Of a DNA stretch of 64,000 nt, positions 11,562-23,392 are shown in pieces (within the stretch, counting starts at the first letter, position 1; every line of letters starts with the position of its first letter). Source of the stretch: Isoetes taiwanensis. Lineage: Eukaryota > Streptophyta > Lycopodiopsida > Isoetales > Isoetaceae. Where the stretch lies: NCBI GenBank assembly GCA_021234155.1, contig JAJEKV010000032.1, positions 6,418,736 through 6,482,735 of the forward strand. Direction: 5' to 3'. The notes beneath the pieces are model-generated. The model searched no databases. It was not told where the DNA came from and worked only from the letters and a program-made list of their open reading frames with translations. A program made the translations under genes and the position numbers.

Positions 11562-12264
11562 ACACCATGATAAATCTGCCTTTTACATATCTCGTAAAAA
11601 AATCTTCCTCCCCTCCTTGACACTCTAAAAATTCACAATTGCATCGCTCACGGTTGTCAATAGAACTGTTGATGAACCCTGCAATATTGCCATGAACCCC
11701 TGGCCGACCATCAATAAACTTCAACTCCTCATCACATGCCCCCACAGCTATCGACGGAGCATTGGAATTCATTCCATAAATCCTCATACGCCAAGCATAT
11801 TTAGTCAAAGTTTGCCAAGTTTTCCAATCGTACTCGGGACCTGCATATGGCATTAATGGAATGTGGGTTCCTCGCTCCACTTCTATACGCGTGCCGGAGA
11901 TAAGGCCGAATCCAGCTTCTGGACAAATGCGGCTCCGCATAATGATGTATCTTCTTCCCCAATAAGCAAATTATTGATCCATAGGGATAGGTAAGTCTAC
12001 TGGCCACAAGCCAAATGTCTTGCGGTCTTTAACAAAGGGTCGGACTAATCTTTGCAATTCTTCAGGAATTTCACGCTCGGGTAGTGATGCCAAGCGTTCT
12101 TGGAAAATGTGCGACACATGCAATGTTCTCATGATTGCAGCCCTTCGTGTTCTTTCACGCAGGGGAACACTCAACGTTGAGCGGCACCCATCCACATTAT
12201 TGATGAATCGGGTTACTGCTTTGGTTTCATATGCCTCTATGGACAATATTAAACCAAAATCCAC
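11562..12264 (-). pseudogene. SET-domain-like protein, truncated by a MITE
   Basis: Read on the minus strand from ATG at 12264, one frame runs to the MITE with a single in-frame TAA near 11972. After the stop, IIMRSRICPEAGFGLISG followed by TRIEVERGTHI fits the SET-I opening (R.S.I.GAGLGLFA..I..G). Further on, FIDGRPGVHGNIAGFINSS resembles the NxxRFINHSC catalytic motif (Arg to Gly, His to Ser), and VKGRFIMVCAY resembles the strand before the GEEL.YDYG end. That last motif is missing: homology stops at the MITE terminal repeat. SET domains are lysine methyltransferases; here cofactor and active-site residues look eroded. The gene is head to head with the CACTA transposase starting at 12666, 400 bp apart, which suggests transposon cargo or a captured host fragment. 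Family call from motifs only. Confidence 0.55.
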
Positions 12265-12665
12265 ATCTAGTTTGGAGGAGACATCAGCATCATCTACCTA
12301 CATATTTAGATATCATAAACATCTCGAATATATACTTGAACTGGGAGAGATACTCTTAAAAAAAAATTTAATAATAATCATTGTATACCAACCTGATATC
12401 CATGACGAGCATCAGATCTGGTGGGTTGTTCAAATGTACCAAATCTTATCAGATGGTCTTCAACAATCGTTCTAAGTCGCCGCTTCAGCCCCATACATCT
12501 TTTACAATCGCAAACTATTTTGTCCCTCTGCCAATTACAAAAGGTAAGTACTATATACTCAAGTTCAAGTGGAGCAATGCAAGTGTCTCTGCTCTATTGA
12601 GGTGTCATACTTATCAAGTCTTTCTATCTTACCACCATCTCCATCTTTTATCTTACCACTCTTAG

Positions 12666-15600
12666 ATGCGCAGGTTATTGCACGAGAAGATCCTTCCAGA
12701 GAAGAACAATATGCCTACCCACAGATCTCAAGTTAAGAAAATGATTCAAGCGACCGGCCTTGGTTATAAAGTCATACATGCATGTCCAAATGATTGTATG
12801 ATCTTCTACCCCCCTGCCGAGCATGAAAAGTCCACTCATTGTCTCGTATGTAATGAACCGAGATACAGGAATGACCTAAAGGGAAAAACGGTACCTCAGA
12901 AGGTTATTCGACACTTTCCAATAATCCCAAGGTATATGCATCACCACTTCTCACAAATAGTTGTAGATTCACTTATTTTCAGTACTTATATGTTGCCTAT
13001 AATTTATTCTAATATATTATATAGGTTAAAGTTGATGTTCCGTTGCAAGACATTGGCTAGCCTAATGGACTTCACTGCTACACATGCATCTAGTGATGAT
13101 GTGATGCGAGTCCCGAGCGACAGTGCAGCTTGGAAGCATGTCGATGCGACATGGCCTGACTTTGGAAAAGAACCACGTAACGTGCGTTTGGGCCTGGCCA
13201 CCGATGGCGTAAACCCATATGGTACACAATTGACTGCATGGTCTACATGGCCAGTGATGATAGTTAACTACAACATATATCCCCATGGTTGTTGATGAAG
13301 AGTGGGCACATTATTATGACTTTATTGATACCTGGGAAGAAAAAACCAAGTAATTTAGATGTGTACCTAAGAATAATTGTGGATGAGTTCACGCCTTTGT
13401 GGAACCACAGTGTATTGGGTCCACGATGCACATAAAATGACGTTTTTAATCTTAGAGATATGCTATTGTGGACTATGCATGACTTTCCCCGGCTTGCTTA
13501 AAGTGTTTCGGGGTTTAAGACATCGGGGCACTTCCCTTGCATAATATGTGGGGAAAAGTTTAAGCACCGTCACTCTAAGCATCCCGAAGAAAGTAGTATC
13601 TGAGGGTTTTAGGAAGTATTTGCCGCTCCGCACCCCTTCAAAAGCGGCGTGCACAATTCGATGGCACTATAGACTATCTGAGAACCACCAAGCGGAATTA
13701 CCATACGAGAATGGGGTGGCGTTGGGATAAGAAGGAAGAGGGGGGAATCCATGCAGGGGAAATCCAGAGGGGGCACAAATTTACTGAGGAAGTCGTTATC
13801 CGACCTAGACGGTGAGGATGAGGAATTATACGATGGTGGCGAGGAAGCCGCGTGAGGAGGAGGAAGTCTTTACTGCCAATATGAAAAGGAAGTCTGTTTT
13901 TTATAGACTACCATATTGGACTGACCTATTGATTCAACACCTTTTAGACCCGATGCATATCTTCAAGAACGTGGGAAACTCTTTATGGAAGCATGTATTT
14001 GGTCAAAAAGACACAACAAATGCCAGGATGGACCTTAAGGTAAGTAATACAAAGAAAGAGACATGGATCCGAGGTGAAGGGCAACCACTTCCTCCGGCAA
14101 AATGGGTTATCGCTAGGGCTGACCATCGAGCTATTTATGATGATTTAAGGGCCCTTAGAACAGCAACTGGTTATATGCAATTATTGCGAACCGCATTCAC
14201 AAGTACTGGGGAGCTGACTGGTTTAAAGTCCCATGACTGGCATAAGTTCTTGCATGCAAGCAATTGAAATCCACATATATGCACTACTATTAAATGTAAC
14301 CCATACTTATATTTGGTGTTTGGATCATGCAGTTCTTCATGCCCCTGGCCTTTAGGGGAGTTTTAGACAAGGGACCCTTGGAGGCAATAAGTGCCCTATC
14401 AAAGGTCATAAGGTTGTTACCCATGTTGATTTAGTGGTCCCCCGTCTATTTTATTTGTGGCTAAGTTTTTTTGTTTTTTTTTTTTTTTTGGACCTCATAG
14501 GTGGATGTGTAAAAAAACTATACCGAAAGACGAAATTGAAGAGATGAAAGTGAAAATGGCAGAGGCATGTTGCTTGTTGGAGAAGGAGTTTCCTACGAGC
14601 TTTCTTGACAGTCAAACCCATCTTTTGGTACATCTTATTAAGGAAATGGAGCTCGTGGGAACTGTACATGCGAGATGGATGTTTTTCTTGGAAAGGTTTA
14701 TGAAGGTATTGAAGGATATGGTGCGTCAAAGAGCACGTCCTGAAGGTAGTATGGCAGAGGGATGGCTTGCGAAAGAGTCACTTTTCTATATGACAGAATA
14801 TATTTCCGACGTATATCCAGATGCACCTCGCTTATGGAGTGGTGAAGGGGACGAGAAGATTGTGGGAGTAGTGGCAGAAGGCAATGGTATGCAGAAGTCA
14901 TTTCCGCCTGATATTATCAATAAGGTTAATCAATTTCTTCTTTACACCAATGGCAAAATGGATTGCTCGTTATGAGAACGCAAAGGAAGAAATGGAAGAG
15001 AAGAGGCATGAATGGAAACGACATAATAGACGAGCCCCGTACCCTGATGGATATGAACCCTTGCCGGATAAGATGGAAAGACAATGGGTACTACAGGCTT
15101 TGACCGATGCATATTACAAGGGAGAGTATATTACAGCTACGGAATGGGCATACGCACAAGGTGTCATGAAAAAGGTCGTTGCAACAAATTATGTTGATGT
15201 CGAAATCGAGTATTTTCTTTTGATGTTATTGTATCTATTGACATTAATGGTGCTTTTGACAGTATATATCTTACTCCTCGATATGGTGGCATGGGACCCA
15301 CTATCGTGTGAGTTCTCTTGACATACACAGGAAGACTTGTGACTGCGGAGTCATGGCATCATTCACGATGGAGTTTCAATCAAGTGTTGCCGATCATAAT
15401 CGTCAGGAAGCAGCACATTTTGGCTCAGATAGCTTTGGGAGTCATTCTGGATGATGAAGATCTTTGGTGGTGGAATGATCTGAAGATTTATTTTGCTGCA
15501 AAATGGGAGGAGCACTTTGACATCACCTCTGAAATCATGCTGCAGTTCATGGTCCATACCCCTTTGGATCTTGATGAGCTTGAGACAGTATTCCATATTG

Positions 15601-16480
15601 TCCAGGTCGATCCATTGGAGTTTATATTGGGCTATGAGTAGAAAATTACAGTTCTGTTTTCTGTCTTGAACTATTACAGACATCTGATCATCTTTTTTGA
15701 CTAGCTGGTACAGCAAATTTTGAATATCTAGCTGTGCTATGCCTTTTTCAGTCCCTTCTTGGGACAAGTAAGCATTGCAAAGGTTCTTCCTTTTGCAATT
15801 GCTGTACATATTCATGTAACCTCTTTTGCATGTAATATCAAATCTGCCTTAACCTCAAAAAAAAAAAATAAATAAATAAAAAATAATCGTCAGGAAGCCA
15901 CCTGTGATTGGGTCGGGAAGTTAAAGACTATAATGGAGGTGGATGTTGGTGGCAATTTTAAGACCTTCATATTCGATGTCGATTGGTTTGACCTTCAATT
16001 AAGGGGGGCCAGGCCTACAATAAAGTATGATAGAACAAGTGGCTTTTTCGCTGTCAACTCTAGCAAGTTGTACCCTGGTAGTGAGACGCTTGTCCTTCCA
16101 GACAACTGTGAACAGGTACACACATATACATATCCAACTTCAAAATTTAGACCATCAATATCAATCTCACGTCCAGCTTCTTTGACCATATTTTTTTCTT
16201 TACCGATCGACAAGACCCAACATGGTGGTTTATCATACAAAAACTACCGAGGGGCGCCCAATATTCCAAGGTGTTGTGCTAGAGGAGTCAATAACGTCGA
16301 AGAGCCATCGGCAGATCAAGGCATTCAAACTCACTTGGGAAAATGAGCATCAAGAGGTTGGACCACCAGCTCTCATGCGGCATCTTACACCGAGCAATTC
16401 CACGAAATCTGAGATGTACTTGGGCATTTTAATACAAATGTTGGCAATGCTAACAATGACGCTCCTAGTTAGCACCTAGA
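12666..16480 (+). pseudogene. CACTA (En/Spm) tnp2-type transposase, decayed
   Basis: Transposase of a plant CACTA DNA transposon, which cuts and rejoins element ends in the nucleus. Exon 1 (12666-12931) encodes HACPNDCMIFYPPAEH, a Zn-binding pair CLVC and FPIIPR, ending at a GT donor. Exon 2 (13025-13290) gives LMFRCKTLASLMDF and the tnp2 hallmark NVRLGLATDGVNPYG, then STWPVMIVNYN. A frameshift at about 13280 moves the sequence to a frame reading WLLMKSGHIIMTLLIPG. DUF4218-like sequence (LVHLIKEMELVGTVHARWMF) lies at about 14550-14820, and a DUF4216-like region (NFKTFIFDVDWFD) at 15933-16130. Several frameshifts and stops (13300-13900) and a 471-bp insertion at 15412-15882 make it inactive. 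The order matches intact plant CACTA transposases. The element's own termini were not found on the left. Confidence 0.85.
15412..15882 (+). mobile_element. Poly(A)-tailed retrocopy inserted in the transposase, 16-bp target duplication
   Basis: ATAATCGTCAGGAAGC occurs at 15396-15411 and again at 15883-15898. The 471 bp between ends in an A-rich tail (15856-15882). Removing the insert restores the transposase reading frame between SSVADHNRQE and ATCDWVGK. The insert carries the last ~76 codons of an ORF (ending PLEFILGYE, stop at 15639-15641), a ~210-nt 3'UTR-like stretch and the tail. It is therefore a 5'-truncated retrotransposed mRNA end, mobilised by a LINE in trans, or possibly the 3' end of a LINE. 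The source gene is not recognised (ILDDEDLWWWNDLKIYF is a distinctive segment). Confidence 0.85.
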
Positions 16481-16639
16481 GGAGACGATCATTAAATTCT
16501 ATATGCCTAATATTATGCACATCCTTAGTGCAATCCTTCTGATAGGCTATGTTTATTGGTCTTCGTGTGCAATAAAAACCCATTCAATTCAATCCCCCCC
16601 CCCCCTTTAATATACATTATTACATTATATCGGAGGAAA

Positions 16640-17140
16640 GAACGGGTGGAACATGGGCTCAAAGAAGCCACATAGGCTCAAGCATTGCCCCTAGACTAGA
16701 ACATGCCACCTAGGCTCCAATAGAAGATCAAATATATGCCACATAAACTAGAGACAAAAATACAACACATGACGTCACAATGACATGTTGCCACCTAGGC
16801 TCACATTACACGTGGCTAAAATATGCCACTTACATCAAACATGTCAACTAGGTTCAAACATGACGTGTGTCTCAAACATGCGACCTGGGATCAAACAGGT
16901 CACATACTAAAATAAAATATACTGTATATGACGTCGCAATAACAAAATACCACGTGTAGGCGTTGCATTTCCCTTAGGGTCGAACATGCCACCTAGGTTC
17001 AAACAAGCCTCTTAGGCTCAAGCATTGCCTCTAGGCTCAAACATGCCTCAGTATCAAACATGTCACAACTAAAATAAAAAATAATGTAAATGACGTCGCT
17101 ATTAACAAAATACGTCGCATGCGACATATACGCGACGTCA
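16640..17140. repeat. Subterminal short repeats of the CACTA element
   Basis: A motif close to CAAACATGCCACCTAGGCTC recurs more than ten times with variations. Two copies of a longer unit (ACTAAAATAAAA...TGACGTCGC.ATAACAAAATAC at about 16905-16950 and 17066-17112) follow. GTCGCATGCGAC occurs at 17114-17125. CACTA elements carry such subterminal arrays as binding sites for the element's own DNA-binding protein. No terminal CACTA motif was found at the right edge. Confidence 0.6.
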
Positions 17141-17164
17141 AAAACTTATTTCTTAATTGGGTGA

Positions 17165-20100
17165 ACATAAGTGGTCTTCTGGCCACGGAAATTGGTCCCC
17201 AGGGCAATGTCGACGTTCTGAGTCCATTGGCAGAGCCAAATCGCGGTTCCGGAGAGGGGAGGTCGCCCGTCCGTCCCCAGGGCCTTGGGGAGAGGAAATT
17301 CGGGGCAAGCAGCTTCCGGAGGGATTTTAGGGTCCCTGCTCTGGCGTCAACACTCCACTTCACGTCAAGACACGGCGCAAGGTCCCGGCCGAATCTGACA
17401 AGGAGAGGGCCTCCGAAACGTAAACCCTGTGAGTTGCCAGGTTCTAGAAGGATTTGCGTTTTGGGGGCCGAGTCTTGGTATGTTGTAGTTAGGACCTGGC
17501 CGAGAAGCTGTGGCCGAGAACGCGGAGCAAGGGGAACTGACGGAACGGAGTTTGGACCTGTCCTCCTCCCGATGTGGCAATTAGAAGTCGGGGGGCGCTT
17601 TTGCAGTGGCAAGGCATTCATAAATTCGTAATTAATGCTTTGTATGAAAATAAATTCTGATTTTTTGTCAGCTGGATTCCTAATTCATCTCCAGCACACA
17701 GCCCAATTTTCGGAATTTTCAGAGAAGGTCTAGGTCAAAGGGTTAGCATTAGAACGGTCGGGGCAGCCCGTTGCAGGGCAACCGAGCTGGCACCCTTCCC
17801 CAAGTCAAACGAGGCCAGGACCTTGCAGGGGTCCCTCACAAGAGGGGAGAGTCCGTACCCCAGGAGGCGGGATCCAAAAAAGTTCCCGAGGCAGCCCTTC
17901 CTGGCAGCGCTCCCCCGGGGTGCCGCACGCTAATGACCACCCTCCCGGAGCCCGATTCCCCTATCCGACCGTTGGATCCTCCGTTTAGGGGCCCCTCTTC
18001 GGGAAGGCCCAAAATATTCCAGATCGGTCCGGGATTGTCAAACCGCGGGACGTCCTGAGGTCGGCCTTGTAGAAACCGCAGTGTTTTGTCGTTCGGGCAC
18101 TGGGGAGGCTCCAGAATGGCAAATCGACCCCGCCAAGTCGTCCGGAATGGCGAAATTACCCTAGGGAGCAAGTTACAAGGTCGGTTTTGCAAAAGAAAGA
18201 AACACTCACGCCCTCCACGACAGTATCCAGCATCCACATCCTAGGCCAATAATTGACTACGAGTGTGATGGACGTGAGCTACTTTGGCGCTTCTTGGAGG
18301 TCGGGTGGTCTTCTGGCCATGGAACTTGGTCCCCAGGGTAATGTCGACGTTATGAGTCCATTGGCAGAGCCAAATTGCGGTTCTGGAGAGGGGAGGTCGC
18401 CCGTCCGTCCCCAGGGCCTTGGGGAGAGGAAATTCGGGGCAAGCAGCTTCCGGAGGGATTTTAGGGTCCCTGCTCTGGCGTCAACACTCCACTTCACGTC
18501 AAGACACGGCGCAAGGTCCCGGCCGAATCTGACAAGGAGAGGGCCTCCGAAACGTAAACCCTGTGAGTTGCCAGGTTCTAGAAGGATTTGCGTTTTGGGG
18601 GCCGAGTCTTGGTATGTTGTAGTTAGGACCTGGCCGAGAAGCTGTGGCCGAGAACGCGGAGCAAGGGGAACTGACGGAACGGAGTTTGGACCTGTCCTCC
18701 TCCCGATGTGGCAATTAGAAGTCGGGGGGCGCTTTTGCAGTGGCAAGACATTCATAAATTCGTAATTAATGCATTGTACGAAAATAAATTCTGATTTTTT
18801 GCCAGCTGGATTCCTAATTCATCTCCAAAGACACAACCCAATTTTCGGAATTTTTGGAGAAGGTCTAGGTCAAAGGGTTAGCATTAGAACGGTCGGGGCA
18901 GCCCTAAGGGGCAACCGAGTGGCACCCTTCCCCAAGTCAAACGAGGCCAGGACCTTGCAGGGGTCCCTCACAAGAGGGGAGAGTCCGTACCCCAGGAGGC
19001 GGGATCCAAAAAAGTTCCCGAGGCAGCCCTTCCTGGCAGCGCTCCCCCGGGGGCCGCACGCTAATGACCACCATCCCGGAGCCCGGTTCCCCTATCCGAC
19101 CGTTGGATCCTCCGTTCAGGGGCCCCTATTCGGGAAGGCCCAAAAGATTCCAGATCGGTCCGGGAGAACTTGTCAAACCGCGGAGCGTCCTGAGGTCGGC
19201 CTTGTAGAAACCCTTGATGTTTTGTCGTTGGGCACCGGGGAGGCTCAGGAATGGCAAATCGACCTCGCCAAGTCGTCCGGAATGGCGAAATTACCCTAGG
19301 GAGCAAGTTACAAGGTCGGTTTTGCAAAAGAAAGAAACACTCACGCCCTCCACGACAGTATCCGGCATCCACATCCTAGGCCAATTGACTACGAGTGTGC
19401 TGGACATGAGCTACTTTGGCGCTTCTTGGAGGTCGGTGCTCGCTGGCCGCGGAACTTGGTCCCTGTGGTAATGTCGACGCTTCGAGTCCATTGGCGAGCC
19501 AAATCGCGGTTTCGGAGAGGGAGGTCGCCCCGTCCGGCCCCCGGGGCCTTGGGGAGAGGAAGTTCGGCAGCTTCCAAGGGATTTTAGGGTCCCGCTCGGC
19601 GTCAACACCCCCCTCCACGTCAAGACCGCGGAGCAAGGTCCGGCCGAATCGACAAGGAGAGGGCCTTCAAAAGCGTAAACCCCGTGGAGTTGCCGGGTTC
19701 TAGAAGGGTTTGGCGTTTTGGGGGTCGAAGTCTTGAATGCATTGCGGTTGGGACACGGTGGCCGAGAACGTGGAGCAAGGGAACCGACGGAACGGAGTTT
19801 GGGCCTGTCCTCCTCCCCGATGTGGCAATTAGAAGTGGGGGGGCTTTTGCGGTGGCAAGATATTCCTAAATTCGTAATTAATGCATTGTACCTAAAAATA
19901 AATTCTGATTTTTGCCACTGGATTCCTAATTCATCTCCAAAGACTGACCCAATTTTGGAATTTTAGGAGAAGGTCTAGGTCAAAGGGTTAGCATTAGAGC
20001 GGTCCGGGGCAGCCCGTTCTTGGGCAACCGAGTGGCACCCTTCCCCAAGTCAAACGAGGCCGGGACCTTGCAGGGATCCCTCACAAGAGGGGAGAGTCCG

Positions 20101-20290
20101 GACCCCAAAGGGCGGGATCCAAAAAAGTTCCCGAGGCAGCCCTTCTGGCAGCTCCCGGGGCAAAGACGCTTGAATGACCACCCTTCCGGAGCCCGGTTCC
20201 CCTATTCGACCGTTGGATCCTCCGTTCAGGGGCCTCTCTTCGGGAAGGCCCAAAAGATTCCAGATCGGTCCGGGAGAACTTGTCAAACTG
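17165..20290. repeat. GC-rich 1.13-kb tandem repeat, three copies
   Basis: Copies begin near 17171, 18303 and 19434, marked by 'ggtccccagg.(c/t)aatgtcgacg' and ending with 'cagatcggtccgggag'. Copies 1 and 2 are almost identical; copy 3 has many small indels and stops at about 20290. A diverged fragment of the unit's end recurs at 21245-21345. Long ORFs are open on both strands in the same stretch (for example 17119-17631 plus and 17037-17621 minus), which reflects GC bias; I do not call them genes. The sequence separates two stretches that share 'ataacaaaatacgtcgc' (17112 and 21600), so it may be inserted material. Confidence 0.85.
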
Positions 20291-21574
20291 GGAGATGAAT
20301 ATGATCAGGATGGATATCAAGAAGATGAATGCCACGATGAATAAGGATATGACAATAATATTGGTTGTTTTAATTTATATAGACCTATTTGTGCTATGGG
20401 TATTTTGAAGAAGCAGATGAATTTGGTGATGGACATGGAGTTGGAGATGGAGGAGCTTATGTATGAACAAGGTAAAGAATCGGGTTTTGGATTTCTAATC
20501 GTTGCGCATCTTGCATACCTCTTTTTCCATAGCAAGTTTCATTTTCTGGTGACGAGTTCTGCCTTATATGTGTATTTGAGAAGTTAAAAGATCAAATTTT
20601 GTGTTCCATCAGAAACGCTGTTAGTTTCGGGGGTAATTAATATAAAGTTTCCACGAGGTTTCCCTATCTGACCATATTTTTTGCATATATCGGTAGACTT
20701 GTTTTGTGGCACGAATTTGGCTTAACTTTTGAAAAGCTGCTTGGCTTTGGTTAATGCAATTTGCTTTGTGATGCAGCTAATCAAGCTATGTTCAAGTGTT
20801 TTGAGGTATGTAGATTTTAGGTTGTTACACAAAACTTGCTCAGATTTTAGGTTGCTCAGAACAGCATAGGTATGCATAAATTTCATAACCGATGAGAACC
20901 TATGTTAACTTCCTCCATTTGATTCAAAATGGCTATATCCTTACCGAAATATAGAACCATCGTTGTAGGATGAAAACATGAATAAACGATTATAAAGAAA
21001 GCTTGTATGGTCGCTCAGTTTAATTAATTTAGTCAGGCTCAGGGTTCGAAAAAAGCGAGGATGATCTTATGTTTCGTCCTATAAATTGCAGCAGGGTTTT
21101 GCCATTTGGATATCTTACAGGAAGTAGAGTAGGTTTCGTCTTGGTCTGAGTTGAATTGAAGTTTTTAATTCTCTAAGAAGTGGCAGAAGCTTAGCAGAGA
21201 GATTCACGTCTTTCAGAGTCAATCATACTTTGTGCTGATGTGACATCCTCCGTTCGAGGACCCAGCTCCGAGCAGGACTAAAAAAATCCAAGATCGGTCC
21301 GGGAGAACCTGTCAAACCGCGAAGCGTCCTGCGGGCGACCGTCCCCAGGAACGGCGATTCGACTTTGCTCATACAAATAATTGTTCTTTTCATGACGATA
21401 TTTCAGAAAACCACGTTCTGGTAGATATATTTAGGCCACTAAAATTTTCGCTGGTAGTAATAGAATCCGGAATGTGATTGTTTGCATGCATGCCTCAGGA
21501 CTGTTCAAATAAGCCTAGGGACAAACTTTAATGAGCATCACATTAAAAAAAGACGCCAAAAAAAATATAAAGTC
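20291..21574. other. Spacer with one diverged fragment of the 1.13-kb repeat
   Basis: Mostly AT-rich with no supported gene. 21245-21345 ('ctccgttcgaggacccagct' to 'gtcaaaccgcgaagcgtcct') is a diverged copy of the end of the 1.13-kb unit. A short plus-strand acidic open stretch (20300-20587) is too weak to call. Confidence 0.5.
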
Positions 21575-21690
21575 CATAACGTCGCTATAACAAAATACGT
21601 CGCGGGGACGTCGCATGCGACGTAAAACCGTATGTATACATGTTTGAAATAATGTCGCATGTGACGTGACGTCGCATGCGACGCTCTGTA
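21575..21690. repeat. Cluster of GTCGCATGCGAC palindromes
   Basis: Perfect ACGTCGCATGCGACGT at 21608-21623 and GTCGCATGCGAC at 21671-21682, with diverged copies between. Just upstream is the phrase 'cgctataacaaaatacgtcg', shared with 17095-17115. Likely the subterminal region of a CACTA-like element that runs right towards 34.7 kb. Confidence 0.65.
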
Positions 21691-21879
21691 ATTTTTTCAA
21701 ACCGCGGCCGGCCGGCTTTTCCGGAACTTTTTTTTGCGCTTCTTCTTCGAGCTTTTTGGGCGATCTGCGGCGCTAGTACCATGATCGACCTGCAAGCAAC
21801 TATTTTAAGGTTAGTATATCATATTTTTTAGATTGAATAGGTTTTTTGGATTGAAAGGTGCATGCTCAACCTAGATTTG

Positions 21880-22600
21880 AATTTTTTTTGTGTTTTCTTC
21901 ATTTTTCTTCTCCTTTTTCTTTCTTTCTTTTTTTATTCCCTTTCCCCTTCCTTTCTTCTTCCCTCCTTCGTGTCCCCTTCTCTTCTTTCCTTCTCTAATT
22001 TTCCTCTTCTTCTCTTTTTTTTTTTTTCTCTTCTTTCCTTCTCTTATTTTTCTCTTCATATTTCTTTTCCTTCCCTTCTTCCCTTCTCTTATTTCTTCCC
22101 TTCTTCCTCCTTCTATTCTTTCTCTTCCCCTTCGATTCTATTCTTCTCTTCTCTTATTCTCTTCTCTTATTCGATTCTATTCTTCTCTTCGATTCTATTC
22201 TTCCTTTCTCTTCTTCTCTTCTTAGATTCTATTCTTCTTCTCTTATTTTTTTTTTTCTCTTATTTCCTTCTCTTATTTTTCTCTTCATATTTCTTTTCCT
22301 TCCCTTCTTCCCTTCTCTTATTTTTTCCCTTCTTCCTCCTTCTATTCTTTCTCTTCCCCTTCGATTCTATTCCTCTCCCTCCCCCCCCCCAATCATTTCT
22401 TCTGCTCTCCTTCGTGCTTTCCCTTCCCATCTTCGACCCTTCCCTTATTTCTTCTCCCCCCCTTCTCTTGTTTCTCCCACCCTTATCTTCTTCTTCGATC
22501 ATTTTTTTCTTTTCTTGATTTTCTATTTTTTCCACTTTATTTTTTTTTATTTTTTTCGATCTTCTTCTTCTTTTGTTCTTGTTCTTTTAACTTTTTGTTG
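21880..22600 (+). repeat. 700-bp polypyrimidine tract (TTC/TCTT-rich)
   Basis: Nearly every base on the plus strand is C or T. A block of about 110 bp ('ctcttatttttctcttcata' to 'ttccccttcgattctattc') appears twice, at about 22035-22145 and 22265-22372. The 218-codon ORF across it (Phe/Leu/Ser only) is a composition artefact. Such tracts can form triplex DNA and are hard to sequence, so the exact length is uncertain. Confidence 0.85.
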
Positions 22601-22726
22601 CAGGTTTGGCAGTTGTCCTTTTTTATTTGGGCCCGGCAAGATCTTGTCTGCACACGTTCTTCATTTGGTAAGTTCATCACACTTGAATTTTTTTATAGCT
22701 TTAAATAGGTTAAAAAAATTGACGGA

Positions 22727-23290
22727 GTGGCTTGTTCAAGGGCACGGGTCGGCTCCACCTAGAGTGGAGAGGACCATGCGTACCCGGGTTCGAAGTCCAC
22801 TTCCACTATGATCAAATTTTATTTTCCTATGTTAAGGAGTGGCTTGTTCAAGGGCACCTAGAGTGGAGAGGATCACGTACCCGGGTTCAAGTCGACTTCG
22901 ACTTGTTATTTGTTAGGTCTAAAATAAAATTGTAGTGGCTTGTTCAAAGGCACGGTCGGCTCCACCTTGCGTGGAGAAGACCAGGTGTCCGGGTCCAAGT
23001 CCACTTTTCTTCTCATTCTTATGTAGAGGTGGCTATGGCAAGGACATGGTCGGCTCCACCGCGAGTGGAGAGGACCAGGTGTTCGGGCCTTAGTTCACGT
23101 TTATTGTCAGTTTTAGCTAGAGGTAGCTAGGGCAAGGACATGGTCGGCTCCACCATGAGTGGAGAGGACCAGATGTTCGGGCCCTAGTCCCACATTTCTT
23201 ATTATTTTTTTTAGGTAGAGGTGGCTAGGGAAAGGGCATGGTCGGCTCTACCATGAGTGGGGAGGACCACGTGTTCGGGTCCTAATCATA
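22727..23290 (+). repeat. Six tandem tRNA-like (SINE-like) units
   Basis: Units start near 22727, 22839, 22935, 23029, 23123 and 23221 (94-112 bp apart). Each has TGGCT.GTTCAAGGGCA (A-box-like), a hairpin CTCCAC-loop-GTGGAG, and a GGGTTCGAAGTCC-type segment (B-box-like; drifted to GTTCGGGTC in later units), then a T-rich spacer. The arrangement suggests an amplified tRNA-derived sequence with internal RNA polymerase III promoter elements. It lies about 1 kb upstream of the pseudokinase gene. Confidence 0.6.
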
Positions 23291-23392
23291 CTCTAGCCTA
23301 ATCCAGCCCATCTAATCTAGTCTATCTAGCTTATTCCATCAGTCCAAAGCCTCCTCTATTATCTAGCCAAATCTAGCTTTTGATCCGAGTAA

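Noticed and set aside
17037-18765. Long ORFs on both strands repeated in each 1.13-kb unit (170-194 codons)
   Set aside because: They overlap antisense in GC-rich DNA, lack a domain pattern, and are broken in the third copy.
21862-22518. 218-codon plus-strand ORF (Phe, Leu, Ser, Pro only)
   Set aside because: It is the translation of a polypyrimidine tract; composition alone explains the open frame.
22727-23290. CRISPR-like array
   Set aside because: The units are whole degenerate repeats without unique spacers of fixed length, and the sequence is eukaryotic; they resemble tRNA-derived units.
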